Shown: piece after piece, positions 17,503 to 24,439 of the stretch
Position numbering within the stretch: position 1 is the first letter of the stretch
Layout: the number at the start of each line of letters is the position of its first letter
Origin: a virus
Length of the DNA stretch: 64,000 nt
Reading direction: 5' to 3' (one strand)
IMG/VR virus record: IMGVR_UViG_3300042945_001689
Location: 44,125-108,124 of that record
The notes under the pieces: generated by a model
Databases searched by the model: none
Told to the model about the DNA's origin: nothing
The model's input: the letters and a program-made list of their open reading frames with translations, nothing else
Program-made: the position numbers and the translations under genes

Positions 17503-17885
17503 AGTCCACCTGGAGTTATATCACTGTATACACTAATTGTTCCAATAATTGGAGTCCAAACAATATCATCATCTGTAATGATCTGAACGTCAAAAGGTAG
17601 GTTTGCTACAACATTTTTATAACCATTTCCCCAGAACGTTGTTAAGTCTGAAGGGGCTGTAACAATAATATATCCATCATATTTAGTAACAGTGAGTTCG
17701 TCTAACAAGTCCCCAGAAGAATCGTATGACGTTGCTGAAACTGTCCAATCATCAATATCTATTTCTGTTGTTTCATCATCTTCTAAAAAATCTACCCTTA
17801 GAGTTGCGGTATCACCACGAACTACTTTCCATTTAATATTGATTGGCTCTGCGCCTACCTGTTCAATAGAAGATATTGTACTCAT
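17499..17885 (-). CDS. Ig-like phage structural protein (BppU-N-like family, copy 3)
   Basis: 128 residues: KWKVVRGDTATLRVDF at the start, DDWTVSA strand, and GTISVYSDIT at the end. It is a paralogue of 8573-8974 and 16265-16654. A TATAAT lies seven bases before the ATG on the minus strand (17893-17898). Confidence 0.6.
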   Translation of the reverse strand: MSTISSIEQVGAEPINIKWKVVRGDTATLRVDFLEDDETTEIDIDDWTVSATSYDSSGDLLDELTVTKYDGYIIVTAPSDLTTFWGNGYKNVVANLPFDVQIITDDDIVWTPIIGTISVYSDITPGGL

Positions 17886-17936
17886 ACGTAAAATTATAAC
17901 ACAATAATCAATTTTTTCTAGCCAGGAGAAGGAAAC

Positions 17937-17965
17937 TTGACAAACTTAGAAAGTTGGTGTATACT
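17937..17965 (+). promoter_or_regulatory. Plus-strand promoter antisense to the 71-residue gene
   Basis: TTGACA (17937-17942), 17 bases, TATACT (17960-17965). The next plus-strand gene is at 18295; the transcript would first cross an AT-rich palindromic stretch (AAGATATCTT) and then the minus-strand membrane gene at 18044-18259. Confidence 0.7.
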
Positions 17966-18043
17966 TTAAATATATAAGAAAAAAGAACTATCTTTAAGTT
18001 AAATATATAGAAGATATCTTATATATAGTATATAGAGTATATC

Positions 18044-18259
18044 TTATTTATTAGAATCTGAAACTCGATTTTCAATTAAAATGTCATACAGTTTGTCAAC
18101 CTTAATTTCTAACCTGTTGACCTGGTCTTTTACACTAGATCCACCATTTGGGCGGAGTTCAGAAAGATAATGTTTTACAAGCCACTTGATTCCAAAGGCG
18201 ATTGATGATACAATTGTTAAGATGGCTACTAAAAGGGAAGCCCAATCTTGCACTGTCAT
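18044..18259 (-). CDS. Small membrane protein, holin-like
   Basis: 71 residues: one hydrophobic segment (about 6-28, SLLVAILTIVSSIAFGIKWLV), then a charged coiled-coil-like helix (VNRLEIKVDKLYDIL). This single-pass plus amphipathic tail plan is common for accessory holins or lysis-region proteins of actinophages. It could equally be an unrelated membrane peptide. Confidence 0.5.
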   Translation of the reverse strand: MTVQDWASLLVAILTIVSSIAFGIKWLVKHYLSELRPNGGSSVKDQVNRLEIKVDKLYDILIENRVSDSNK

Positions 18260-18294
18260 AATAAAATTAATTCTATCACATTTTTAGGAGTGTT

Positions 18295-19071
18295 TTGAAA
18301 AAACAAATTCTGGATACCATTGCGTACTCCAAAAAGTTGATAGTCTCGCCAGATATCGATGGACTCATGTCGGCAATGTTGTTATCAAAATATAATGGTT
18401 CGTCAGTGGTAGGTACATACGATAAAAATCTTTTAGTTCTCGCGGATGGCATTGATCCAAAAGACTGTCTATTCGTTGACTGCGATATGAACTCTCCAGA
18501 CTATGTATCAATTGGAAACCATATGCGACTTATGGAAGACAATATTTCAGTCGAATCGTTTAATCCAAATACGCATTACGAAGTCAAGCAATACAATCAA
18601 AAGTTTCCATTTGCAACGTGTTTCCTTCTCGCGTTTGGAATAGAGACTCAAACATCCCTATCTGACAACCTATGCATGGCATATGCAGATTCGACTTACA
18701 AGAATAAAGTCAACTATGCACCTAACATGCAGCATTGGTCAATGTTGATGGATTGTCCAGAAGTTCAATTTGTTATGAACAATGATGTCCACACATCTGT
18801 GGAAAACCATATGGGTTATATGGAAGGTAAGCAAGGTTTTGTTTCAAGACGATTAGGCAAGGAAAAGTATATTGATCAAATGAACCAGGCATTAGATAAT
18901 CAAGGCGCATGGTCATTTGCATTTCCTAATAAATTAACCAGGGGATACAAATACCAAACAGGCCTAATAGACAAAACAACCTGTATACGATATAATAAAG
19001 ATATAATCTCATACGCAGAAGTATATGGAGGAGAATATAGCGTGACTTATAAGGATGAAGTAGAATGGTAG
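18295..19071 (+). CDS. DHH-like phosphoesterase
   Basis: 258 residues from a TTG start with AGGAG four bases upstream. The N-terminus has SPDIDGLMSAMLL, the DxDG motif of DHH-family phosphoesterases (RecJ, NrnA and relatives). A second acidic motif, LFVDCDMNSPD, follows at about residue 59. The usual DHH triplet is not obvious (IGNHM stands near its place). Candidate roles are nucleotide or oligonucleotide hydrolysis. The end overlaps the next gene. Confidence 0.55.
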   Translation: MKKQILDTIAYSKKLIVSPDIDGLMSAMLLSKYNGSSVVGTYDKNLLVLADGIDPKDCLFVDCDMNSPDYVSIGNHMRLMEDNISVESFNPNTHYEVKQYNQKFPFATCFLLAFGIETQTSLSDNLCMAYADSTYKNKVNYAPNMQHWSMLMDCPEVQFVMNNDVHTSVENHMGYMEGKQGFVSRRLGKEKYIDQMNQALDNQGAWSFAFPNKLTRGYKYQTGLIDKTTCIRYNKDIISYAEVYGGEYSVTYKDEVEW

Positions 19072-19256
19072 GGCCTTGGGATTTATTAAATCCAAATGCG
19101 CCAAGAACACCAGAAGGTCTTGCTGCTGCCCGCCTAGAAATCTGTCAATCGTGTGATTGGTTTAGACCAAAAACTCAAACATGTAAAAAGTGTGGATGTT
19201 TTATGAAACTTAAGACTACCCTTGAACAGGCTAAGTGTCCATTGGGTAAGTGGTAG
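19065..19256 (+). CDS. Small four-cysteine zinc-binding protein
   Basis: 63 residues with C-x2-C at CQSC, a CKKCGC knuckle and a late Cys in CPLGKW, the arrangement of a small phage zinc-ribbon family. It overlaps the gene upstream by seven bases. Its 3' end overlaps the convergent luciferase-like gene by 26 bases. Confidence 0.65.
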   Translation: MVGPWDLLNPNAPRTPEGLAAARLEICQSCDWFRPKTQTCKKCGCFMKLKTTLEQAKCPLGKW

Positions 19257-19980
19257 ACTCATTACGATATATCCTAACTAGGTTAGATATTGTTGGATAT
19301 TGAGAGTTATACTTGTTTTCCATAAGAAGTAAGCCATGAACGTTGTTTGCTTCGCATTCCCTCAAAAATTCAATAAACTCATTTTCTGAAAAATTTTCTA
19401 GATCTACATTGTCTGGTCTATCATCTCCTATTACAGGACAAATTGAGATAACATACTTTTTGTCAGTTAGATCAAACTTATTTATTTTATACCAAGAATA
19501 TGGAACAATCATTGGAAAGTCATTATCTGCACAAACATTAAAAACCTCTTTGTTTGTTGTTGAAATGTAAAAGTCATTATCGCTTATTCTTTTAAATTCT
19601 TTTGCATATTCAAGCATATAGTTAGATCTTTCAATATTTGATGAATTGTCGTTTAGATCAGACAATATACCGCCAAAAATTTTTTCTTTCTCGTAGATAA
19701 ATCCACTTATAAAATTAATTGATACTGCCTTGTCATTAATTTCATTTATAGAAGAACATATCATAGATAGATACTGTGGCGAGATTGAGTGAGGCCTAAT
19801 TGCAACTATAAATTTAAAGTTATCTTTTTCCATTATTCTAGATATTTTTGTAAAGTAGTCATTGCTATAGATTGTGTATGGATACATTACACCATCAAAT
19901 TTTTTATACTGCAGGTTTTTCTTTTTTTTTATAAGTCCAGTAATATTTGTAGAATATCTGTCAAACCAGATTATATCCAC
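19231..19980 (-). CDS. Luciferase-like flavin monooxygenase, copy 1
   Basis: 249 residues. The block FIVAIRPHSISPQYLSMICSSINEI-x-INFISG corresponds to the AvRPg-SPtlaA--aatLd-isgGR--lNvVtG region of bacterial luciferase-like monooxygenases such as SsuD (alkanesulfonate monooxygenase). A later STTN block matches the FMN/phosphate-binding stretch. It is shorter than free-living relatives (about 330-380 residues), so peripheral loops are missing. The paralogue at 35140-35874 shares these blocks. The substrate cannot be named. The first ATG is 7 bases from a Zn-protein operon boundary. Confidence 0.65.
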   Translation of the reverse strand: MDIIWFDRYSTNITGLIKKKKNLQYKKFDGVMYPYTIYSNDYFTKISRIMEKDNFKFIVAIRPHSISPQYLSMICSSINEINDKAVSINFISGFIYEKEKIFGGILSDLNDNSSNIERSNYMLEYAKEFKRISDNDFYISTTNKEVFNVCADNDFPMIVPYSWYKINKFDLTDKKYVISICPVIGDDRPDNVDLENFSENEFIEFLRECEANNVHGLLLMENKYNSQYPTISNLVRIYRNESTTYPMDT

Positions 19981-20213
19981 TACTCTTCCTTACAACTACA
20001 ATGATTACAAACATCTTCTTTGAATAATTGAGTTGCCCATTTATCTTCTAGCCATAAAGGGTTTGGAGGAGTGTGTGTCTTGTTAATCTCTACCCATGTT
20101 TCTCTACCCATATTGTCTGTTCTAGGAATATGGCTTGATTCGAACTCAGGAGCCTTTGGTTCTTCCTGGAAATCTATGTCCCAGGCATTTTCGAAATTAT
20201 CTAATATACCCAT
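19980..20213 (-). CDS. Hypothetical acidic protein
   Basis: 77 residues, acidic N-terminal half and a C-terminal CNHCSC cluster that could bind metal. A TATAAT (20220-20225, minus) lies six bases before the ATG. The stop overlaps the start of the luciferase-like gene, so the two are one transcript. Confidence 0.55.
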   Translation of the reverse strand: MGILDNFENAWDIDFQEEPKAPEFESSHIPRTDNMGRETWVEINKTHTPPNPLWLEDKWATQLFKEDVCNHCSCKEE

Positions 20214-20344
20214 GTATTTATTATACCCGAAAATCTGAAAAATTTTGGTTTTGAGAAAATCTGAATATTTTGTAAAGATGTATGATACATGATTTTAAAA
20301 AAAACACACAAAAAAATTAGTGAGCACACCGCAGAGATATGCCC

Positions 20345-20400
20345 ACTATGCATGGCCTTTTATTTTAAACTATGCACCCACTTTTATTTTACACTATGCA
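20345..20400. repeat. 24-bp tandem repeat, about 2.5 copies
   Basis: ACTATGCA recurs at 20345, 20369 and 20393, each 24 bases apart, with CCC and a TATTTTA-AC spacer in the last two copies. It lies between the ends of two minus-strand transcription units. Confidence 0.75.
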
Positions 20401-20429
20401 CCCTTGTTTATTTCTTAGGGGTGCCACCT

Positions 20430-20606
20430 CTATAATGTATTCCCCTGCACGTAGCCGTCAATACATAATAGATCGCATGTAATTTTTACACGCTGGTTAG
20501 GTAGTAGTGTTGATTTAAATACCTCAATAAAATCGTAGACCTCTTGCTTAGTCATGAGGTTAATGTTGCGAGTGTTACCTGACATTGTTGTTAGTGTTAC
20601 TTTCAT
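20430..20606 (-). CDS. 58-residue conserved protein, paralogue of 21762-21938
   Basis: Starts MKVTLTTMSGNTRNINL and ends CIDGYVQGNTL. It aligns end to end with the plus-strand protein at 21762-21938 (LTTF-GTTKDI, VRTYIDALKNTL, QVSCD-LGISGHLKGN). Both are the same length and both lie in operons of small genes that diverge from one control region. Function unknown. Confidence 0.65.
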   Translation of the reverse strand: MKVTLTTMSGNTRNINLMTKQEVYDFIEVFKSTLLPNQRVKITCDLLCIDGYVQGNTL

Positions 20607-20735
20607 TTAGTTTCCTTTAGTAGTGCATAGACATTGGTTAATTGTAATTGTGTTACCCTTTTGGATAACGCTTGCGAGAGTGTCACACTCATCGCAGATG
20701 TAAAGATGATCGAACATATCCATAATGTTACCCAT
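20607..20735 (-). CDS. 42-residue zinc-ribbon micro-protein
   Basis: From the ATG after AGGAG: MGNIMDMFDHLYICDEC, then a CLC near the end. Two Cys pairs suggest one bound zinc. An earlier in-frame start would overlap the upstream gene by about 50 bases and is not needed. Confidence 0.55.
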   Translation of the reverse strand: MGNIMDMFDHLYICDECDTLASVIQKGNTITINQCLCTTKGN

Positions 20736-20740
20736 ATTGG

Positions 20741-20935
20741 TTACTCTCCTAAAAAATAATCTAATTTGTAGCGTGAGAGGTGAAACCACTCACCTGATTC
20801 TAGTAACACACTCTTAGCGTGTTGATTAGACTTTTTGATCTTAACGATCTTGCCTGATTTAACTAAGGCAAAAGATAGAGGCATTGTAATAATATCTCCA
20901 ATTTCGATATTGTCGTATAGTGATAATGTAGTCAT
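20741..20935 (-). CDS. Hypothetical 64-residue protein
   Basis: First gene of the small minus-strand operon. It has a GDIITMPLSFALVKSGKIVKI segment that looks like a small SH3-like or OB-type barrel (turnover of short strands), then KSVLLESGEWFHLSRYKL. It is driven by the promoter at 21092-21120. Confidence 0.55.
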   Translation of the reverse strand: MTTLSLYDNIEIGDIITMPLSFALVKSGKIVKIKKSNQHAKSVLLESGEWFHLSRYKLDYFLGE

Positions 20936-21091
20936 TTAGTAACTACCTTTCTTTTAATGTGATAAACCTTGTGTTTATCGCTTTCCTTGACCTAGGTTAT
21001 TTGCTCTTATTTGCTACGCTCACTCTATTTCTAGATTTATTTGGTAGGCTCAGAGGCTCACTAGGATTTCTTATTTAATTTTATAGTAGTA

Positions 21092-21120
21092 ATACTAGCA
21101 TAGAAATCTCAAAAAGTCAA
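21092..21120 (-). promoter_or_regulatory. Promoter of the minus operon 20935-20430
   Basis: On the minus strand TTGACT (21115-21120), 17 bases, TAGTAT (21092-21097). A CRP-like site is centred about 75 bases upstream of the expected transcription start. Confidence 0.7.
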
Positions 21121-21130
21121 GTTTAGACAC

Positions 21131-21145
21131 GGACAAATCGGACAT
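21131..21145 (-). repeat. ATGTCCGATTTGTCC motif (inverted copy)
   Basis: Exact 15-base match, on the opposite strand, to 24663-24677. Near-copies are at 22401 and 22441. All lie within about 60 bases of a CCCGCGGG. Confidence 0.7.
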
Positions 21146-21151
21146 TTTTTG

Positions 21152-21167
21152 TGTGATCTGTACCACA
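21152..21167. promoter_or_regulatory. CRP/GlxR-like operator
   Basis: TGTGA-TCTGTA-CCACA: nine of ten half-site positions match TGTGA-N6-TCACA. Confidence 0.5.
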
Positions 21168-21171
21168 TTTA

Positions 21172-21215
21172 CCCGCGGGCCCCGACACGCCCGACCTCGT
21201 TGTGGGTTATCCACA
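21172..21215 (+). repeat. 44-bp GC-rich element, copy 1 (CCCGCGGG to DnaA box)
   Basis: From CCCGCGGG through CCGACACGCC to TTATCCACA. It is identical to 23771-23814 except for one base. It is strikingly GC-rich against the AT-rich surroundings. Confidence 0.85.
21207..21215 (+). promoter_or_regulatory. DnaA box
   Basis: TTATCCACA, the consensus DnaA box. Confidence 0.65.
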
Positions 21216-21247
21216 TGATGTACATCACATCCAGAATTGAGCGTGAG

Positions 21248-21256
21248 TTATCCACA
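21248..21256 (+). promoter_or_regulatory. DnaA box
   Basis: TTATCCACA, 41 bases after the previous one and in the same orientation. Both are followed by an ACATCACAT stretch. Confidence 0.65.
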
Positions 21257-21310
21257 TGACCTACATCACATTTCAAAATGTCCGTTTTGGTATGATTACT
21301 GGTCAGTAGA

Positions 21311-21332
21311 TGTCAGACCCCCCTGCTATACT
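21311..21332 (+). promoter_or_regulatory. TGTCAG-type promoter of the operon 21388-22351
   Basis: TGTCAG, exactly ten bases, then TATACT (21327-21332). There is no good -35 box at 16-18 bases. The same arrangement precedes five further operons. Confidence 0.65.
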
Positions 21333-21387
21333 TCTAGGTATAGAAGGTTGAAAAAGAAGTAAACCCCTTAAAGAAAGGAAGTCCAGA

Positions 21388-21597
21388 ATGACTTCACTAA
21401 ATGTAAATGTAACTACTAAACAATATGAATTGCGTTGGTCTGGATTGCAGACTTCTAGCAATTACACTTCATCTAATTTAGGTGGATTGTTCAATGATGA
21501 AAAGTCTATGAACGACTACTTAGATCAAAAAGTATCTGAGGGTTGGATAATCCTTGAAACTTCCGTTAATGTTTTTGAGCCTTTGGAGGTAAAGTAA
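21388..21597 (+). CDS. Hypothetical 69-residue protein
   Basis: First gene of a six-gene operon of micro-genes. Contains ELRWSGLQTSSNYTSSNLGGLF and a KSMNDYLDQKVSEGW helix. No family recognised. An AGGAAG ribosome site precedes the ATG. Confidence 0.55.
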   Translation: MTSLNVNVTTKQYELRWSGLQTSSNYTSSNLGGLFNDEKSMNDYLDQKVSEGWIILETSVNVFEPLEVK

Positions 21598-21761
21598 TGA
21601 ACGCTATTTATTCACTAAAATCTATCTGCGGAAAGAATACTTTCTATGTAGATGCATATGATGTAAATTTTAATCCTAATGGTGCAACATGTTGCGATAA
21701 TTGCAAATCAATTTTAATCTGCCGTGAGGCTTGGGACTTTCTCTATAAGGGGGATAAATAA
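21597..21761 (+). CDS. 54-residue four-cysteine protein
   Basis: MNAIYSLKSICGKN at the start, then CCDNC and a late LICREAW. The Cys cluster suggests metal binding. The ATG overlaps the upstream stop (TAATG). Confidence 0.6.
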   Translation: MNAIYSLKSICGKNTFYVDAYDVNFNPNGATCCDNCKSILICREAWDFLYKGDK

Positions 21762-21938
21762 ATGATAAAACTTAAACTAACTACGTTTAATGGTACTACT
21801 AAGGATATTTCTTTCAGTACCTCGTCAGATGTGCGTACATATATTGACGCACTAAAAAATACACTACCTAAATCAGTAGTGTTGCAAGTATCTTGCGATA
21901 CTCTTGGAATATCGGGTCACTTGAAAGGAAACAAATAA
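21762..21938 (+). CDS. 58-residue conserved protein, paralogue of 20430-20606
   Basis: MIKLKLTTFNGTTKDI through ISGHLKGNK. The ATG is directly after the upstream TAA. It is an end-to-end homologue of the minus-strand protein at 20430-20606, probably from an old duplication across the divergent control region. Confidence 0.65.
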   Translation: MIKLKLTTFNGTTKDISFSTSSDVRTYIDALKNTLPKSVVLQVSCDTLGISGHLKGNK

Positions 21939-22072
21939 TGAACCTTGATGAATATAAACAATTCGTAAAAACAAAACGTCAGATGTCAAAAATTGACGCT
22001 ATGGCAATTCTTGAAAATGCTAAAAAGCAAAATGAACTTATCCACTCTCAAAAAGAAAATGGTGAAAACTAA
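21938..22072 (+). CDS. 44-residue helical micro-protein
   Basis: MNLDEYKQFVKTKRQMSK then a charged helix. It is joined at both ends by TAATG overlaps. Confidence 0.55.
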   Translation: MNLDEYKQFVKTKRQMSKIDAMAILENAKKQNELIHSQKENGEN

Positions 22073-22245
22073 TGAGCCTTGAACTACAAGACACACTGGC
22101 TATATGCCGTCAAATTCGTAACAATGATCGTGATAGTGGAACACACTACTTACTAGGTTATCTATGGGCTAACACTTCAGATAAAGAAAAGAAAAGAATC
22201 TATAAATTGTTCAAGGCAGACCTTGATGAGATTGGAGAAAAATAA
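22072..22245 (+). CDS. 57-residue helical protein
   Basis: MSLELQDTLAICRQIRNN, then THYLLGYLWANTSDKEK and a basic helix. It begins in a TAATG overlap with the gene before. Function unknown. Confidence 0.55.
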   Translation: MSLELQDTLAICRQIRNNDRDSGTHYLLGYLWANTSDKEKKRIYKLFKADLDEIGEK

Positions 22246-22246
22246 A

Positions 22247-22351
22247 ATGGAATTCGTAATTGTGTGCATGCATTGTTGGAAGAATACAAAATATGATGCG
22301 CTATCAGATGCAAGAGGGTTGCCGTGTAATCAATGCGGTAAAATCCTATAG
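22247..22351 (+). CDS. 34-residue zinc-ribbon micro-protein
   Basis: MEFVIVCMHCWKN, then PCNQCGKIL: two C-x2-C pairs 21 residues apart, a minimal zinc ribbon. It follows the upstream stop by one base. Confidence 0.6.
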   Translation: MEFVIVCMHCWKNTKYDALSDARGLPCNQCGKIL

Positions 22352-22558
22352 GATGTGTTTAGACAAATAGTCTAAAAAAGCCCGCGGGCCCCTGTCCAAA
22401 ATGTCCGATTTGTGATATGTGATGTAACACACATTGAGAGTTGTCCGATTTGTCTGATAATTACTTGACATAATGTGTGCAAATGTCAGACCCCCCTGCT
22501 ATAATATAAATATAAAGAAAACAAGCGGTAAAGAAATCCGCTAAGAAAGGTGGTCAAA
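22352..22558. other. Intergenic control region with promoter
   Basis: Holds CCCGCGGG (22381-22388), two ATGTCCGATTTGT-type motifs (22401-22414 and 22441-22455), an imperfect CRP-like site (22418-22433) and the promoter at 22484-22505. No ORF with a ribosome site. Confidence 0.65.
22484..22505 (+). promoter_or_regulatory. TGTCAG-type promoter
   Basis: TGTCAG, ten bases (ACCCCCCTGC), TATAAT. The stretch from TGTCAG to the -10 is almost identical to 21311-21332. A TTGACA at 22465-22470 is too far away to be its -35. Confidence 0.65.
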
Positions 22559-22756
22559 ATGACTACATTAAATAAAACTCAATGTGTGAATGGTAATTCT
22601 CACACCCCTAATCGTAAAGCAATTTCAATAATTGCTCACAATTTCGATTGTTCCGATTACTTTACATTTTGCGAAGTTTGCGAGCAAAACATTTCAGCAT
22701 TCTCATTCTATGATGAGGATCGTGGAGATGTTCTCAGCAAATGGTCAATAGACTAA
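22559..22756 (+). CDS. Hypothetical Cys/His-rich 65-residue protein
   Basis: MTTLNKTQCVNGNSHTPNR, then CSDYFTFCEVCEQ: a likely zinc site. The ATG eight bases after AAAGG is chosen over a GTG three codons earlier. Confidence 0.6.
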   Translation: MTTLNKTQCVNGNSHTPNRKAISIIAHNFDCSDYFTFCEVCEQNISAFSFYDEDRGDVLSKWSID

Positions 22757-22817
22757 AAGGTCGTGTGATTAACCTCACATTCCAAATGTCCTAAATGTCC
22801 GTTTTTGGATTTGATTA

Positions 22818-22839
22818 TGTCAGTCCAATCTGGTAAGAT
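22818..22839 (+). promoter_or_regulatory. TGTCAG-type promoter
   Basis: TGTCAG, ten bases, TAAGAT. Here a TTGATT also lies 17 bases from the -10, so it may be a normal sigma70 promoter. Confidence 0.55.
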
Positions 22840-22872
22840 AAATACATAACAAAAAAAGAAAGAGGTGGCACT

Positions 22873-23076
22873 ATGTCAGCCAATGTTTACTCAGTCCAAT
22901 CCCTACTAGTGGGAACCGAATATCAGTCTGCAACCTTAACGGGTAAGATCGTTAGAGCAGAAGCGCACCCTAAAGCCGTATGGTATGATGGTTGCGAAAG
23001 TTATCTCGTAGAAATCCGACCTGAAATCGGATTTAGAAATGCTTATCGCACCATAGCGGTAAAAACTTCTAATTAA
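22873..23076 (+). CDS. Hypothetical 67-residue protein
   Basis: MSANVYSVQSLLVG, then TGKIVRAEAHP and WYDGCESYLVEIRPE: a small beta-rich protein. GAGGTGG precedes the ATG. Monocistronic. Confidence 0.55.
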   Translation: MSANVYSVQSLLVGTEYQSATLTGKIVRAEAHPKAVWYDGCESYLVEIRPEIGFRNAYRTIAVKTSN

Positions 23077-23147
23077 ATAAAATCGAAACAAGGGCAGTTT
23101 AGAGAGTGTTCTCGCCCGATGTCGTAAGTAAGAACTCTCACCAATAT

Positions 23148-23169
23148 TGTCAGTGCCCACTGATATAAT
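23148..23169 (+). promoter_or_regulatory. TGTCAG-type promoter
   Basis: TGTCAG, ten bases, TATAAT; no -35 box at normal spacing. Confidence 0.6.
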
Positions 23170-23201
23170 TTAACTCAACTAAAGAATAGGAAATAAAAAC
23201 A

Positions 23202-23408
23202 ATGAAAAAAATAACCCACTCGCTACAATTCGTTACCGAGGTTGATGAAAATCACCCAATAGGAATGCAACTGCTTTCACTTTCACGAGAAATGCAAAAA
23301 GAAATGCTTGAAGGAATGTTAAAAGAACTGGTTGCACCAAAAATTCAACCAATCCTTGACTTTCTTAATGAAGGCAATTCATATGCAATTCTAAAGGTGG
23401 CAGACTAA
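23202..23408 (+). CDS. Hypothetical helical protein
   Basis: 68 residues: LSLSREMQKEMLEGMLKELVAPKIQPILDFL suggests amphipathic helices. The stop overlaps the next start (TAATG). Confidence 0.55.
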   Translation: MKKITHSLQFVTEVDENHPIGMQLLSLSREMQKEMLEGMLKELVAPKIQPILDFLNEGNSYAILKVAD

Positions 23409-23608
23409 TGATGACACGAAAAGACTATGTCGCAACTGCTGAAATTCTAAGCAATTATTTTGCTACATCTATTTTTGATGAGCAGGCAGAAATTTTATTT
23501 GCTGATTTGGTAGATGAATTTTCGCTAATGTTTGAAAGTGATAATCCAAGATTTGACGCAAATAAATTTGCTCTTGCTTGCTATAAAGAAATTGAGGTAA
23601 ATGCGTGA
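23408..23608 (+). CDS. Hypothetical acidic 66-residue protein
   Basis: Helical, acidic (ILFADLVDEFSLMFESDN). It is coupled on both sides by overlaps. Function unknown. Confidence 0.55.
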   Translation: MMTRKDYVATAEILSNYFATSIFDEQAEILFADLVDEFSLMFESDNPRFDANKFALACYKEIEVNA

Positions 23609-23730
23609 ATAGATTTTTAACAACAATCGTTCAACTATTTTTAGCGGGTAGCGTTTTCATTTTATTTAAAATGATGTTACCAATGCTAAAAGAAGATTTT
23701 CAACAAATAAAAAATGATTTAACAAAATAA
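23605..23730 (+). CDS. 41-residue single-pass membrane peptide
   Basis: Begins with GTG inside GTGA, overlapping the upstream stop. The product starts MNRFLTTIVQLFLAGSVFIL and continues with a short Lys/Gln helix. One membrane span, positive-inside head. Could be a small membrane-active regulator. Confidence 0.55.
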   Translation: MNRFLTTIVQLFLAGSVFILFKMMLPMLKEDFQQIKNDLTK

Positions 23731-23770
23731 AAAAAATTCCTAAGCAAGAATAAAAACTGCTTAAATTTTG

Positions 23771-23814
23771 CCCGCGGGCCCCGACACGCCCGACCTCGTT
23801 GTGAGTTATCCACA
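23771..23814 (+). repeat. 44-bp GC-rich element, copy 2
   Basis: Matches 21172-21215 at 43 of 44 bases; it ends in the DnaA box TTATCCACA (23806-23814). Confidence 0.85.
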
Positions 23815-23825
23815 ACTCCTTTACG

Positions 23826-23841
23826 TGTGGTTAAGATCACA
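23826..23841. promoter_or_regulatory. CRP/GlxR-like operator
   Basis: TGTGG-TTAAGA-TCACA, nine of ten half-site bases, centred about 75 bases before the expected start of transcription. Confidence 0.5.
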
Positions 23842-23879
23842 CCCCAAAACCTGCAAAACCCCCTTAATGAATTATGAGA

Positions 23880-23901
23880 TGTCAGTCAAATATGCTAGGA
23901 T
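23880..23901 (+). promoter_or_regulatory. TGTCAG-type promoter
   Basis: TGTCAG, ten bases, TAGGAT; no TTGACA-like box at 16-18 bases. Confidence 0.6.
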
Positions 23902-23928
23902 TGTATTATTCCAAAGAAAGGAAAACTA

Positions 23929-24123
23929 ATGGGAAACTTGTTTGATAAAATAGGAATTTGCTACACTTGCTATGATGAGGGCGTTATCTTTACTGATATG
24001 GATAGCGATGGATTTATAAATGATTTCTGCGCTGATTGTGAAAAAGGTCAGGTATTTGCTAATGACTATTCAATATGGTATGCTGAAAATGAAATGAACG
24101 AATACACTAAGGAGAACGCATAA
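23929..24123 (+). CDS. Acidic zinc-binding protein, 64 residues
   Basis: GICYTCYDEG and FCADCEKG form two C-x2-C pairs 22 residues apart, with an acidic segment between them (DMDSDG). GAAAGG ribosome site. Confidence 0.6.
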   Translation: MGNLFDKIGICYTCYDEGVIFTDMDSDGFINDFCADCEKGQVFANDYSIWYAENEMNEYTKENA

Positions 24124-24227
24124 TGACCTACTATGACGACTACTATGAAACTGATACGCCTACTGCCGTAGGTTGCTACTGCAAAATAAATTATCTATGC
24201 TCAGAATGTAAAGGAAGTTACAACTAA
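24123..24227 (+). CDS. 34-residue Tyr/Cys-rich micro-protein
   Basis: MTYYDDYYETD, then GCYCKI and LCSECKG. Both ends overlap neighbours by one base (TAATG). Probably one zinc. Confidence 0.55.
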   Translation: MTYYDDYYETDTPTAVGCYCKINYLCSECKGSYN

Positions 24228-24439
24228 TGGAATATGAATATCTAATTACCTGCGCCTATGACGGGAACGCTCCGCATTGGGAGCAACGCTATGAAAACGA
24301 ATATGGCGCATGGGAAAACTTTTTCCTATTTACTGATTGGGGAATGGCTGATGAATACTCAACAGTTAATCTTTACACGCCAACTGGCAAATGTTATACA
24401 AAAAACTTTTATCGTAGTGGAATGGTGAGTGTAAAATAA
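24227..24439 (+). CDS. Hypothetical aromatic-rich 70-residue protein
   Basis: MEYEYLITCAYDG then WENFFLFTDWGM; no family recognised. Overlaps both neighbours. Confidence 0.55.
   Translation: MEYEYLITCAYDGNAPHWEQRYENEYGAWENFFLFTDWGMADEYSTVNLYTPTGKCYTKNFYRSGMVSVK

Larger units (their letters stand above)
20936..21387. other. Divergent control region between two small-gene operons
   Basis: 452 bases without a gene. Contents in order: a perfect 7-bp stem-loop (20961-20979) in the leader of the minus operon; the minus promoter (21092-21120); an inverted ATGTCCGATTTGTCC (21131-21145); a CRP-like site (21152-21167); CCCGCGGG (21172-21179) starting a 44-bp element repeated at 23771-23814; DnaA boxes at 21207-21215 and 21248-21256, part of two direct repeats 41 bases apart; a perfect palindrome TGATGTACATCA (21216-21227); and the plus promoter (21311-21332). 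Confidence 0.75.
23731..23928. other. Intergenic control region with second 44-bp element
   Basis: Contains the 44-bp element (23771-23814, with DnaA box 23806-23814), a CRP-like site (23826-23841) and the promoter at 23880-23901. Confidence 0.7.

Noticed and set aside
22465-22470. TTGACA as -35 of the 22500 promoter
   Set aside because: The spacing to TATAAT is 29 bases, far too long.
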